From Micromonospora echinospora (lineage in GTDB: Bacteria; Actinomycetota; Actinomycetes; Mycobacteriales; Micromonosporaceae), in contig NZ_LT607413.1 in the NCBI RefSeq assembly GCF_900091495.1, forward strand, positions 6,711,001-6,775,000: 64,000 bases of DNA, given 5' to 3'. The notes beneath the pieces are model-generated. The model saw only the letters and a list, made by a program, of their open reading frames with translations, was not told where the DNA came from and ran no database searches. Position 1 is the first letter of the stretch. Each line of letters starts with the position of its first letter. Shown in pieces: positions 45,801 to 61,500 of the stretch. The position numbers and the translations under genes are program-made.

Positions 45801-46871
45801 GGCGCGCGGGGCCTGGGTTACGCGGTGCACCTGGTGCTGACCGCCGGGCGCTGGGCGGACCTGCGGATGCAGTTGCAGGCCGTCATCGGATCGAAAATCG
45901 AGTTCCGGCTGAACGACCCGCTGGACTCGACGATCAAACGGAAGGCGGCGGAGAACCTCCGGTCGGACACCCCCGGCCGGTGCCTGACCCAGGACGCCCT
46001 GATGGCGCACGTCGCGCTGCCCCGCGTCGACGGCAGCGACGACGTGGCCACCCTCCAGAAGGGACTGGACGACCTGGTCTCCCAGGTGGCGACGGCCTGG
46101 ACCGGACCGCCCGCCCCGGCGATCCGGATGCTCCCGGCCCGGGTGGACTACGCCGAGGTGACCGACGCCGCGCCGGGCGACGGCCGGATCCGGTTGGGTC
46201 TGGACGAGGCGGAGCTGCGCCCCACCCTGCTGGACCTCCTCGGCACCGACCCGCACCTGCTCGTCTTCGGGGACTCGGCCAGCGGCAAGACCTCGTTGCT
46301 GCGGCTGCTGGTACGGGACCTGACCGCGCAGTTCACCGACGACCAGGTGGTCTTCGCCGTCGTCGACCTGCGCCGCACCCTGCTCGACGCGGTCCCCGAG
46401 CCGTACCTCGGCGCGTACGCGGGGACGGCGACCGCCGCCCAGGGCCTGGTGCACGGAGTCGCCGGGGAGGTCCGCAGACGGCTGCCGCCGGACGACCTGA
46501 CCGTCGCCCAGCTGCGGAGCCGCTCGTGGTGGCAGGGGCCGGAGATCGTCGTACTCTGCGACGACTACGACCTGCTCGGCGGGGCGGGCGCCGGGCTGCT
46601 CGCGCCGTTCCTGGAGTTCCTGCCGCAGTCGAGGGACCTCGGCTTCCACCTGGTGGTCGCGCGGCACAGCGGGGGCGCCGGCCGGGCGGTCCACGAGCCG
46701 GTGCCGCAGCGGATGAGGGAGGTGGGCTGCGCGGGTCTGCTGCTCTCCGGGGAACGACAGGAGGGGCAGTTGTGGCCGCAGAGCTACCTCTCCGTCCAGC
46801 CGCCGGGCCGGGGCCGGCTGGTCCGGCGCAACCGGCGGCCCGTCCTGGTGCAGCTCGCGTACGTGGAGTAG
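42861..46871 (+). CDS. eccC: T7SS motor ATPase EccC (EccCa-EccCb fused)
   Basis: A 1336-residue membrane-bound FtsK/SpoIIIE ATPase. Two transmembrane helices lie at about residues 38-86, rich in Met (GAGMLLMMMANQ). Three ATPase domains follow: Walker A GATGSGKSE at 504-512, GAPQTGKST at 851-859, and GDSASGKTS at 1137-1145. Walker B-like LLVIIDEFSEL in domain 1 has Glu, while domains 2 and 3 (VLVVDNYPV; IVVLCDDYDLLG) lack it, as is usual. It recognises WXG100 substrates through the last domain. ATG at 42861 has AGGGG upstream. Confidence 0.95.
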   Translation: MTQRVVHRPARVPPPEPELTVLDVVAPPAVPEGSGGFAGIMQVLLPIMGGAGMLLMMMANQNPVMMIAGFGMLAATVLGGIAAFVAQRTGSARRFAVQRRRYLEYVDRVRDQIRADAATQRAAARHRHPSPEVLPDLLRDPHRRWERRLADPDFLVLRVGHGQDRLWRRVNLLADEDNPMVELDPVTLAAARLVVDRDRLLDDLPVAVPVTGVVSVVGRPGETRNVVRALVAQLAVLHAPDDVRLAWLLGGTAGPEFDWVKWLPHCLDPGAFDGPAPRRLVAADPAVLAGLLGEELGRRMAEVNRARRLGDPNHRFRGSRLVVVTDQVSAGPVDPLGHLDPDLSPADLGIATVVLVTDRQYEPSRVDVRVSCADGRVTVEDLRPLPDSRADEVRAHRDRLRGAATGTADRVGLAEIEALARQVSPLRLVAESVEDAPLEATVDLRGLLGVGDEASFDVHAQWAPRLLPDFLKVPFGVGPAGNPVHLDLKESALGGMGPHGLCVGATGSGKSEVLRTLVLTLATTHPPERLSLVLVDYKGGATFAGLEHLPHTSAMISNLSDDAGLVDRLGDAVQGEMKRRQQILLDAGQLANITEYNRRRDAGAPLDPLPNLLVIIDEFSELLTAKPDFIELFIAIGRIGRSIGVHQLLASQRLEEGRLRGLESFLSYRLGLRTFNEQESRTVLGVPDAYRLPPLPGSGYLKVDTTVFERFKAAYVSGPYRPPAGEEVVDAPPDPAVFLLYNLDRRPGGPAPVEPAAPPTAPTTLDVVVGRLRDNGSQAHRIWLPPLPASLPLDRVTGPLTADPAYGLVVPVEQRGRLRIPLGLVDRPTEQRQEPFVLDISGGGGHVCVLGAPQTGKSTLLRTLVAGAALTHTPQDVAFYCVDFGGGALAALTHLPHVAGVAGRLDPDRVRRTVTEVSMLMAEREELFAARGIDSTDTMRQMHREGRLPELAAADIVLVVDNYPVLKSEFEDLADVVQDIGARGLGYAVHLVLTAGRWADLRMQLQAVIGSKIEFRLNDPLDSTIKRKAAENLRSDTPGRCLTQDALMAHVALPRVDGSDDVATLQKGLDDLVSQVATAWTGPPAPAIRMLPARVDYAEVTDAAPGDGRIRLGLDEAELRPTLLDLLGTDPHLLVFGDSASGKTSLLRLLVRDLTAQFTDDQVVFAVVDLRRTLLDAVPEPYLGAYAGTATAAQGLVHGVAGEVRRRLPPDDLTVAQLRSRSWWQGPEIVVLCDDYDLLGGAGAGLLAPFLEFLPQSRDLGFHLVVARHSGGAGRAVHEPVPQRMREVGCAGLLLSGERQEGQLWPQSYLSVQPPGRGRLVRRNRRPVLVQLAYVE

Positions 46872-46972
46872 TCCGGCTGGCGGGTCGGCGGTGGCCGGTG
46901 GTCACCGCGAGGACGACCGGTGCCGGGGGCCGGCGGCGGGTAAACCGGTCGCCCCGGGTCCGGAGAGCGGTC

Positions 46973-47590
46973 ATGATCAGCACCATGGACCGCCCGTACC
47001 GCGAGATCCGGGCCGGGTACGGCCCGGAGACGATCACCGTCTACCAGGCGTACGCCCCGGCGGTCGCCGGACCCGCGCTGCGGCACGGCCGCTTCGTCGC
47101 ACCGTTCAAACGCGAGCGGATGACATGGATCAAGCCGTCGTTCCGCTGGATGATGTACCGCTGCGGCTGGGGCGCCAAGCCGGACCAGGAGTGCGTGCTC
47201 GCCATCGACATCAGCCGGGCCGGGTTCGAGTGGGCGTTGGCCAACTCGTGCCTGAGCCACCACGACCCCGACCGGTACCCCGACCGCGCGGCCTGGTCCC
47301 ATCGGCTCCGGCGCAGCCCCGTCCGGGTGCAGTGGGACCCGGAACGTGACCTGGACCTGCGTCCGCTGCCCCACCGTTCGCTCCAGGTCGGCCTCTCCGG
47401 TGTGGCCGTCGACCGGTACGTCGACGACTGGATCGTGGACATCCGCGACGTCACCCCCACCGCCCATGCCGTACGGGCCAGGCTGGTCGAGGGGGACCGG
47501 GCGGGGGCGCGGTCGTTGCTGCCCGACGAACGTCCGTACCCGCTGCCCGCCGACGTGGCCGCCCACATCGGAGCGTCGACGGACGACTGA
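46973..47590 (+). CDS. DUF4291 domain-containing protein
   Basis: A 205-residue protein of the DUF4291 family. The whole length matches: PYREIRAGYGPETITVYQAY, RMTWIKPSFRWMMYRCGW, and the central LSHHDPDRYPD and VQWDPERDLDLRPLPHRSLQ. Its biochemical role is unknown. It follows eccC by about 100 bases but belongs to a different functional group. The start could also be the ATG at 46985. Confidence 0.87.
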   Translation: MISTMDRPYREIRAGYGPETITVYQAYAPAVAGPALRHGRFVAPFKRERMTWIKPSFRWMMYRCGWGAKPDQECVLAIDISRAGFEWALANSCLSHHDPDRYPDRAAWSHRLRRSPVRVQWDPERDLDLRPLPHRSLQVGLSGVAVDRYVDDWIVDIRDVTPTAHAVRARLVEGDRAGARSLLPDERPYPLPADVAAHIGASTDD

Positions 47591-47750
47591 CGGACCCGGC
47601 CGCGCGGCCCGACCGGTCGCCGCCACGACGCCCCGGGGCAGCGGGACGGGGCTCGGTGACGACCGGGGACAGGGCGGCGGTAGCCTTGCGCCGCGTCATG
47701 CCGTGGGACATCCGTTGGCGTGACGCCCGCGATCGTACGGAGGGTGGCGC

Positions 47751-49094
47751 ATGTCTCACGGCGAGGAGCCGTTCGCACTACGCGATGTCATGATCTCGCG
47801 GCCGAGTTTCGAACTCGCGCTGCGCGGCTACGACAAACGACAGGTGGACCGGTACGTCGAACAGGTCGACGCCGAGATCGCGGCACTGGCGGGTGCCCGC
47901 GACCGCGCCTCCGGCCAGCTCCAGTCCCTGGCGGCGCAGCTCCAGCACATGCAGACGGAGCTGGTCGAGCTGCGCCAGCGACCGGCCCAGGTGGACCGTG
48001 CCTCCTTCCGTGACCTGGGCCCGATGGTCGACCAGATCCTGGCCTTGGCGGAGAAGCAGGCCGAGGCGATCACCGAGGCGGCCACCGCGCGGGTGTCCGG
48101 GTTGGAGGCGGAGGCGGAGCGGGTCCTCACCGAGGCCCGGGAACAGGCGAACCAGCGGCTGCACGACCTCGAGGAGGAGCTGTCCAGCCGGCGGGCGGAG
48201 CAGGAGAAGGCCCACGAGGAGAGGGCGGCCGCCGCCCAGGCCGAACTCGCCGAGATCCGCGAGTTGGCGCAGCGGTTGCGTGCCGAGGGCGAGGCCGCGC
48301 ACGAACGCGCCCAGCAGGACGCGCAGCGAATCAACGAGCAGACCGCACAGCAGGTCGAACGGACCCGGGCCGAGGCCGAGGCGCTGCTGGAGGCCGCCCG
48401 TACGCAGATCCAGCAGGAGGTGCACGCGGCCCGCGCGCAGACCCAGCAGGAACTGGCCCAGTGGCAGGCCGGGGTGGAGCGGGAGATCGAGGAACGGCGT
48501 GCCGCCGCGGAGCAGGAACTCACCGAGCACCGCGCGGCGGCCGAGCAGGAGCTGACCCGACAGCGGACCACGGCCGAGCAGAAGATCGCCACGCTCGTCA
48601 CCGAGGCCCAGCAGTACGCGACCAAACTGCGCCAGCACGCCGACGAGCAGGCCGCCGTCCACCAGCAGCAGGTCACCGCCGTGCAGCAGGAGATCCGTGA
48701 GCGGCGACAGGCCCTGGCCCAGCTCCAGAGCGAGCTGGACGCCGCCCAGCAGCACCTGGCGCAGTCGCGCCAGGAGGCGGGCGGGGTGGAACGCGAGGTG
48801 GTCCAGCTCCAGCAGCGGCTCACCGAGACCCGTCAGGAGCTCGCCGGTGAGTTGGGCCGGCTGGACGAGGTGCGGCAGGCGGCCGAATCCGCCGAACGCC
48901 ACGCCAAGGACGTGCGGGCCCGGGTGCAGCGCGAGGCGAAGCGGGTCGCCGACCTGGCTGCGGCGGCCGTGATGGCCGCCGCCGCTGGCGGCGCCCCGAC
49001 CAGCGAGTACCCGCAGGTCGCGCCCCGCGCGGCGGCCAACGGCGCCCACCCGGCCACCGATCCGACCGGCGGCAAGGTCGGCGCGGGCGCCTGA
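47751..49094 (+). CDS. Long coiled-coil protein with DivIVA-like N-terminus
   Basis: A 447-residue protein. Residues 20-55 (MISRPSFELALRGYDKRQVDRYVEQVDAE, within family limits) resemble the DivIVA membrane-binding domain, with the RGYD-x-xQVD motif. Residues 60-410 form an almost unbroken coiled coil rich in Gln, Glu, Arg and Ala, with runs such as AAAEQELTEHRAAAEQEL. A Pro/Ala-rich tail ends it. Similar proteins (Scy, FilP, Wag31-type) organise polar growth or septation in actinomycetes. ATG at 47751 follows GGAGGG. A strong terminator follows. Confidence 0.85.
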   Translation: MSHGEEPFALRDVMISRPSFELALRGYDKRQVDRYVEQVDAEIAALAGARDRASGQLQSLAAQLQHMQTELVELRQRPAQVDRASFRDLGPMVDQILALAEKQAEAITEAATARVSGLEAEAERVLTEAREQANQRLHDLEEELSSRRAEQEKAHEERAAAAQAELAEIRELAQRLRAEGEAAHERAQQDAQRINEQTAQQVERTRAEAEALLEAARTQIQQEVHAARAQTQQELAQWQAGVEREIEERRAAAEQELTEHRAAAEQELTRQRTTAEQKIATLVTEAQQYATKLRQHADEQAAVHQQQVTAVQQEIRERRQALAQLQSELDAAQQHLAQSRQEAGGVEREVVQLQQRLTETRQELAGELGRLDEVRQAAESAERHAKDVRARVQREAKRVADLAAAAVMAAAAGGAPTSEYPQVAPRAAANGAHPATDPTGGKVGAGA

Positions 49095-49135
49095 GCGGAC
49101 ACGGCGGGCGGCGGGTCACCGCCCGCCGTGTCCGC
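49095..49135 (+). terminator. Strong terminator hairpin after the coiled-coil gene
   Basis: A perfect 17-bp inverted repeat directly after the stop codon: 49095-49111 pairs with 49119-49135 around a seven-base loop. There is no T-tract. Confidence 0.75.
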
Positions 49136-49219
49136 CCACCCGGGCACCGGAGCCGCAGGTGGGGCAGCACACCGGCCGTGATCCGCTTCGGACCGGCCCG
49201 GCCTGGGTAGACCTGGGGT

Positions 49220-49645
49220 ATGGGAACGTTGCGGACGTCGCCACCACCGCCCCGGGCGGTGGAGCTGCGGCGCTGGATGCTGTGCCACCCGCAGGACCTG
49301 CGTGCCCTCCGGGCGTCGCTGCACGAGGCGCTGACCGGTGACGACCTGGTCGACGGGGCACGTCTCGACGAGGTGCCGGAGCTGGTCGTGCTGGTCGCCA
49401 CCGAACTGGCGACCAACGCGCTGCGGCACGGGCTGCCGCCGACGATCGTCACTCTTTCGGCCTCGGAGGGGTGTTTCTACCTGGACGTGGCCGACCACGA
49501 CCTGAGCACGGTTCCGGAGTTGGTCGACTTCCAGCCGACCGGCTCGGGCGGTCGGGGCCTCCAACTCGCGCTCGCCCTGTCTCTGGACGTCGGCTGGTAC
49601 GCCACCGACACCACCAAGCACATCTGGGCGTCGTTCGACCGCTGA
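49220..49645 (+). CDS. Anti-sigma-type histidine-kinase-like ATPase (RsbW/SpoIIAB fold)
   Basis: A 141-residue GHKL ATPase. The N box is seen in LVVLVATELATNALRHG (Asn in ATNAL), and the G1/G2 boxes in LDVADHD and PTGSGGRGLQLALALS. Such small proteins are anti-sigma factors or their relatives and bind a partner sigma or anti-anti-sigma factor, not a histidine kinase partner. It lies just upstream of the peptide cluster, pointing the same way, but 145 bases apart from mbtH, so a regulatory link is only possible. Confidence 0.83.
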   Translation: MGTLRTSPPPPRAVELRRWMLCHPQDLRALRASLHEALTGDDLVDGARLDEVPELVVLVATELATNALRHGLPPTIVTLSASEGCFYLDVADHDLSTVPELVDFQPTGSGGRGLQLALALSLDVGWYATDTTKHIWASFDR

Positions 49646-49790
49646 CCGGTCGCCACCGGCCTGGGAGCCCGGCGGAGCGGTGACGGGAAGAATGCGGGAA
49701 GCGCCCGGTGAGTGGCGACCGTCAGTCTTGTGTGCCAGCGCCTCGCGGAGGCGGCTGCACATGGGTCGGACGACACGAGGAGCGCTCCCG

Positions 49791-50009
49791 GTGAACCCCT
49801 TCGACGACGAGAACGCCCAGTTCAAGGTCCTGGTGAACGACGAGGGCCAGTACTCCGTCTGGCCGGCGTTCGCGGAGGTGCCCGCCGGGTGGACGGTGTG
49901 CCTGACCGACTCCCCCCGCAGCGAGTGCCTGGCCTACGTCGAGGCGAACTGGGTCGACATGCGGCCCCGCAGCCTGGTCGAGGCGATGCGGGCGGGCGAC
50001 GCGCGGTGA
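49791..50009 (+). CDS. mbtH: MbtH-like protein
   Basis: A 72-residue NRPS accessory protein that binds and activates adenylation domains. The family signature is complete: NDEGQYSVWPAFAEVPAGW, then CLAYVEANWVDMRPRSL. GTG at 49791 follows GAGGAG by good spacing; an upstream in-frame start would add about 37 non-family residues. Its TGA overlaps the GTG of the aminotransferase (50006), so it begins the translationally coupled peptide operon. Confidence 0.95.
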   Translation: MNPFDDENAQFKVLVNDEGQYSVWPAFAEVPAGWTVCLTDSPRSECLAYVEANWVDMRPRSLVEAMRAGDAR

Positions 50010-51310
50010 CGGTGAGCCCCACGGCCGCCGACGTCGATCTGCGCGGCGGCGAGCTCTTCGCGTTCCTCAGCTCACCGCAGGCCGACACCATGAACTTCCT
50101 CAACGAGATCGCGCTGCGGTTCCCCGACGCCGTCTCGTTCGCCGCCGGCCGGCCGCACGAGGGCTTCTTCAGCGTCGACCTGATCCGACGGTACCTCGAC
50201 ACGTACACCGAGCACCTGCTGCGCGCGTACGACGGGGACGAGGTACGGGTGTGCCAGGACCTGCTCCAGTACGGCCGGACCAAGGGCCTCATCCACGACC
50301 TGGTCGCCCGGAGTCTCTCCGTCGACGAGGGCATCGAGGTCGACCCCGAGTCGATCGTGGTGACCGTGGGCGCGCAGGAGGGGCTCTACCTGGTGCTGCG
50401 GGCCCTGCGCCGCACGCCCGGGGACGTGGTCCTGGCGGTCCAGCCCGGTTACGTCGGGCTCACCGGCGCGGCGGAGCTGGTGGACATGCCGGTACGGCCG
50501 GTGCGCGGCGGCCCCGAGGGCGTGGACCTGACCGACCTGGGCGGCACGCTGCGTGCGGCGCGGGCCGAGGGGCTGACCCCCCGGGCGTTGTACCTGAACA
50601 CCGACTTCGCCAACCCGACCGGCAGCAGCATGAGCCGGACGGCCCGCGAGGAGCTGCTGCGCACCGCCGAGGACGAGGGCATCCTCCTGATCGAGGACAA
50701 CCCGTACGGCATCTTCGGCCCGGACCGGGCGGGCCCGCCGACGTTGAAGGCGCTGGACCGCTCGCGCCGGGTGGTGTACGTGGGCTCGTTCGCCAAGTCC
50801 GGCTTCCCCGGCGCGCGGGTCGGGTACGTCGTCGCCGACCAGCGGGTCGACCGGGACGGACGCCAGGAGTCGCTCGCCGACCAGCTCGCCCGGCTGAAGA
50901 GCATGTTGACGGTCAACACCTCCCCGATCGGGCAGGCCGTGATCGGCGGGAAGCTGCTGGAGAACGGGTTCAGCATGCGCGCCGCCAACAAGCGGGAGAT
51001 CGACGTCTACCAGCGCAACCTCCGGCAAATCCTGGACGGTCTCGCCGGCCACTTCCCGGCCGGCAGCCGGCCGGAGGTCACCTGGAACTCCCCGGACGGC
51101 GGGTTCTTCCTGCTGCTGAACGTGCCCTTCGAGGCCGGTGACGACGTCCTGGAACGGTCCGCGCGGGAGCACGGGGTGCTGTGGACCCCGATCCACCACT
51201 TCCACGGCGACGGTCGGCCGCGCCGGCAGATCCGGTTGTCCTTCAGCCACCTGAGCCCGGCCGAGATCGACGAGGGCCTGCGCCGCCTCGCCGGCTTCGT
51301 CCGGTCCTGA
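50006..51310 (+). CDS. hpgT: PLP aminotransferase of the hydroxyphenylglycine type (HpgT-like)
   Basis: A 434-residue class I/II aminotransferase. In glycopeptide pathways HpgT converts 4-hydroxy- and 3,5-dihydroxyphenylglyoxylate to Hpg and Dpg. The N-terminal part reads [19 protein letters not shown] and [20 protein letters not shown]. Later come [25 protein letters not shown] and the PLP Lys264 in [17 protein letters not shown]. The tail has ARQ-type [12 protein letters not shown] and [10 protein letters not shown]. It fits because dpgA and dpgB lie further along the operon. GTG at 50006 overlaps the mbtH stop. Confidence 0.88.
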   Translation: MTVSPTAADVDLRGGELFAFLSSPQADTMNFLNEIALRFPDAVSFAAGRPHEGFFSVDLIRRYLDTYTEHLLRAYDGDEVRVCQDLLQYGRTKGLIHDLVARSLSVDEGIEVDPESIVVTVGAQEGLYLVLRALRRTPGDVVLAVQPGYVGLTGAAELVDMPVRPVRGGPEGVDLTDLGGTLRAARAEGLTPRALYLNTDFANPTGSSMSRTAREELLRTAEDEGILLIEDNPYGIFGPDRAGPPTLKALDRSRRVVYVGSFAKSGFPGARVGYVVADQRVDRDGRQESLADQLARLKSMLTVNTSPIGQAVIGGKLLENGFSMRAANKREIDVYQRNLRQILDGLAGHFPAGSRPEVTWNSPDGGFFLLLNVPFEAGDDVLERSAREHGVLWTPIHHFHGDGRPRRQIRLSFSHLSPAEIDEGLRRLAGFVRS

Positions 51311-51387
51311 CCTGCGGCGTCCCCCGCAGCCTTCCGCAGCCCGTCGCGTCTCCCCGCACCCCCGCACACCCGAAAGAGAGCAGTCTG

Positions 51388-57681
<6,294 letters not shown>

Positions 57682-57705
57682 GCCACAAGCGGAAGGAACC
57701 CTCCC

Positions 57706-58527
57706 ATGACGCTGCCTCCGGCCCTGCTCAAGGGCGACGAACTGTTCGAGCACGACGCCAGTGCTCCCTACGACGCCTCCCGTGACCTCTCCAAGTACCT
57801 GCTGATGCACTACGGCAGCCTGGAGGACCTGTTCAACCGGGGCCAGCATCCGCTGGCCGCGGCCCACGGCTACTGCCAGCGCCTCTCCGACCTGATGCGT
57901 TCGTGCGCGGAGCGCACCGGGACGACGGTGGCGCGCGCGCTCGACATCGGGTGCAGCGTGGGCGGTGTGACACACGCGCTCAGCGGCTGGGTACGCGACG
58001 AGGTGGTCGGCGTCGACGTCAGCCACCGCTCGATCGAGATCGCCCAGACACTGACCGAGCACGGCGGCGGCACGTTCTGCGTCATCGAGCAGGGCCCCTT
58101 CTACCGCGAGATCGTGATCCGGATCGACGAGCCCGGCCGTCGTTCCGGGGTGACCTTCGAGGTCGGCGACGCGAACGCGCTGCGGACCCCGGAGAAGGCG
58201 TACGACGCGGTCGTGCTCTCCAACGTCCTGGACCGGGTGCAGCAGCCGGCGGCCTGTCTGGAGCAGTTCTCCGCCTCGGCGGACATCCTCCGCAGCGGTG
58301 GCCTGATGATGGTCGCCTGTCCCTGGTCGTGGTATGCCGAGTACAGCGCCCCGAGCGAGTGGCTGGGCTCGGCCGCGACCGCCACGCCGAGCGAGGAGGC
58401 CCTCCGCGCCCTGCTGCGGGACGGCTTCGAGCTGGTCGCCGAGGTCGACGAGCCCGGTGTGCTGCGGCAGAACCCCCGCGAGTACGACTGGTTCGACTCA
58501 CACGTCACCGTCTGGCGCAAGCGGTGA
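57706..58527 (+). CDS. Free-standing methyltransferase like the OvoA C-terminal domain
   Basis: A 273-residue SAM-dependent methyltransferase. The opening [20 protein letters not shown] is the mark of the C-terminal methyltransferase of ovothiol synthase OvoA (putative 4-mercaptohistidine N1-methyltransferase). Motif I is [17 protein letters not shown], followed by [33 protein letters not shown], and [19 protein letters not shown], all in family order. In ovothiol synthesis it methylates an imidazole nitrogen; here, between two NRPS genes, it may methylate a peptide-bound residue or a precursor. Its stop overlaps the next GTG (58524). No OvoA sulfoxide-synthase domain is nearby. Confidence 0.8.
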   Translation: MTLPPALLKGDELFEHDASAPYDASRDLSKYLLMHYGSLEDLFNRGQHPLAAAHGYCQRLSDLMRSCAERTGTTVARALDIGCSVGGVTHALSGWVRDEVVGVDVSHRSIEIAQTLTEHGGGTFCVIEQGPFYREIVIRIDEPGRRSGVTFEVGDANALRTPEKAYDAVVLSNVLDRVQQPAACLEQFSASADILRSGGLMMVACPWSWYAEYSAPSEWLGSAATATPSEEALRALLRDGFELVAEVDEPGVLRQNPREYDWFDSHVTVWRKR

Positions 58528-61500
58528 CCGGATCGTTGACCATGGGGGATGAGGCGGTGCTCCCGCTGTCGTACGCCCAGCGCCGGCTGTGGTTCATGTA
58601 CAAGCTGGACGGCCCGTCGGCGACGTACAACGTTCCGCTGATCAACCGCTTCAGCGTCCGGGTCGACCCGGACGCGCTGTGGGCGGCGGTGGCCGACGTG
58701 GTCACCCGGCACGAGGTGTTGCGGACGGTCTACGTCGAGATCGACGGTGAGCCGGCGCAGCGCGTCCTGCCCCCGGCCGAGGCGCGGATCGACACCGCGC
58801 ACGAGACGGTCGCCGCCGACGAGGTGGACGCGCGGGTGGCCCAGCTCTGCACGCGCGCGTTCGACCTGTCCACCGAACTTCCGCTGGCGGTACGGCTGTT
58901 CACGGTCGCCGACGACGACCACGTGCTGGTGCTGGTCCTGCACCACATCGCGGCCGACGGCGCGTCGATGGGGCCGCTGGGCCGGGACCTGTCCCAGGCG
59001 TACGCGGCCCGACTGGCCGGCACGGCCCCGACATGGGAGCCGCTACCGGTGCAGTACGGCGACTACACGCTCTGGCAGCGGGACCTGCTCGGCACCGACG
59101 ACGACCCGGCCAGCGAGCTCAACCGGCAGTTGGACTTCTGGCGGCGCACCCTGCGGGGGCTGCCGGAGGAACTGACGCTCCCCACCGACTTCCCCCGGCC
59201 GGTCCAGTCGTCCCATCGGGGCGGCACGGTCGAGTTCACCGTCGACGCGGAGACCCACCGGCGACTGCGGGGCCTGGCCCAGGCGGAGCAGGTGACCGTG
59301 TACATGGTCGTCCAGGCGGCCGTCGCCACCCTGCTCACCCGCCTCGGCGCCGGCACCGACGTCCCGTTGGGCACCGCGGTGTCGGGCCGGTCGGACGAGG
59401 CACTGGACGACCTGGTCGGGTTCTTCGTCAACTCGCTGGTGCTGCGCACCGACACCTCCGGTGATCCGACCTTCGTCGAGCTGCTGCACCGGATCCGGGC
59501 GCTGGACCTGGCCGCCTTCGACCACCAGGACCTGCCGTTCGAACGTCTCATCGAGGAGCTCCAGCCGACCCGTTCCCTGTCCCGGCACCCGCTGTTCCAG
59601 GTCTTCTTCATGGTGGCCAGCGGCGGTACCGAGGACGTACCGCTGCTCGGGCTGGCCGGGACGCCGCAACGCTCCGCCCACGACGTGGCCAAGTTCGACC
59701 TCTCCTTCGTCCTCGCCGAGCAGCGGGACGAGGCCGGCGAACCGGCGGGGATCAAGGGCCTGGTCGAGTACGCCCAGGACCTGTTCCACCCCGACTCGGC
59801 GCAGGCCGTCGCCGCGCAGTTGGTCCGGGTCCTGGCGACGGTGGCGGCCACGCCGCGACAGCCGATCAGCGGGATCGACCTGTTGGACGAGGCCACCCGG
59901 AACCGGCTGCTCGACACCGCCAGCGCCACCGCCCGTCCGCTGCCGGACGGTTCGATCCTGGACATGATCGCCGAGCAGGTGGCACGGCGGCCGGACGCGG
60001 TCGCGGTGGTCGCCGGGGACCGGGAGCTGACCTACCGGGAACTCGACGAGCAGGCCGACCGGCTGGCCGGCATCCTCCGCCGGTGCGGGGTGGGTCCGGA
60101 GCGGTTCGTCGCCCTTCCCCTGGACCGGTCGGAGCGTCTGCTCGTGGCGATCCTGGCGGTGTGGAAGGCCGGTGGGGCGTACCTGCCGATCGACACCGAT
60201 CACCCGGCGGAGCGGATCTCCTTCATGCTCGACGATGCCCGGCCGGTGCTGATGCTGACCGACCGGGAGTCCGCGGACGCGCTGCCCGACGTCGACGGGT
60301 GTCCGCGCATCGTGCTGGACGAGGCGGTGGCGACCGGGCTGCTGCCGCAGGCCGCCGACGCCGTCCGCCCGGTGGTGGCACCCGCCAACGCCGCCTACGT
60401 GATCTACACGTCGGGGTCGACGGGACGCCCCAAGGGGGTCGTCGTGACCCATGCCAACCTGGTCAACTACCAGGTCGCCATCGGCGAGTTCCTGTGCCTG
60501 ACCGAACGGGACCGGCTCGCCGCGATCACGACGGCGGCGTTCGACATGTCGGTTCTCGACCTGTTCGCCCCGCTGGTCGCCGGGGCCACGGTGGTGCTGG
60601 TCCGCCGGGAGACGGTGCACGACCCGACCGCGCTGGCGCAGGTGGTCCGCGACCAGGGTGTCACCGTCATGCAGACCACGCCGAGCCTGTGGCAGGTGCT
60701 CCTGGCGACCGTGCCGGAGCCGATGCGGGGCCTCATGTTGATCACCGGGGGCGAGGCCCTGTCCCGTCAGCTCGCCGACCGGATGCGCGCTGTCGGCCGC
60801 CGGGTGATCAACGGATACGGCCCGACCGAGACGACCGTCAGCTGCACGGACGCGGTGATCGACGACCGGCCCGGACCGCCGTCGATCGGGCATCCCGTCG
60901 CCAACACCCGGGCGTACGTCCTGGACGAGCGCCTGCGTCCGGTGCCGGAGGGCACGGCAGGCGACCTGTACGTCGGTGGCACCTGCGTGACCCGGGGCTA
61001 CCTGGGGCGGCCGGGGTTGACCGCCAGCCGGTTCGTCGCCGACCCGTACGGCGAGCCCGGCGCGCGGATGTACCACACCGGTGACCTGGTCCGCTGGGCG
61101 CGCGACGGTCACCTGGAGTACCTGGGCCGCACCGACGACCAGGTGAAGATCCGCGGGTTCCGGATCGAGCTGGGCGAGATCGTCGCGGCGCTCGACGCGC
61201 ACCCGGACGTGGCCGCCTCGGTGGTCACCGTCCACACCGGCGGCAACGGCGACCGCTCCCTGGTCGGCTACCTCGCCCGACGGCCCGGGACCGAACCGGA
61301 CCTGGACGGTGTCCGGGCGCACCTGGCCGCCCGGCTGCCCGACTACATGGTGCCCCCGTCGTTGGTCGTGCTGGACGCACTGCCGCTCAACGCCAACGGC
61401 AAGGTGGACCGGGCGGCGCTGCCGGAGCCGCAGCGGCGGACGGGCGGACGACCGCCGGCCACCCCCCGCCAGCAGATCCTCGTCGACCTGTTCGCCGAGG

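Noticed and set aside
49220..49645. Anti-sigma-like ATPase as the regulator of the peptide cluster
   Set aside because: No sigma or anti-anti-sigma gene adjoins it and the gap to mbtH is 145 bases; kept only as a neighbour.
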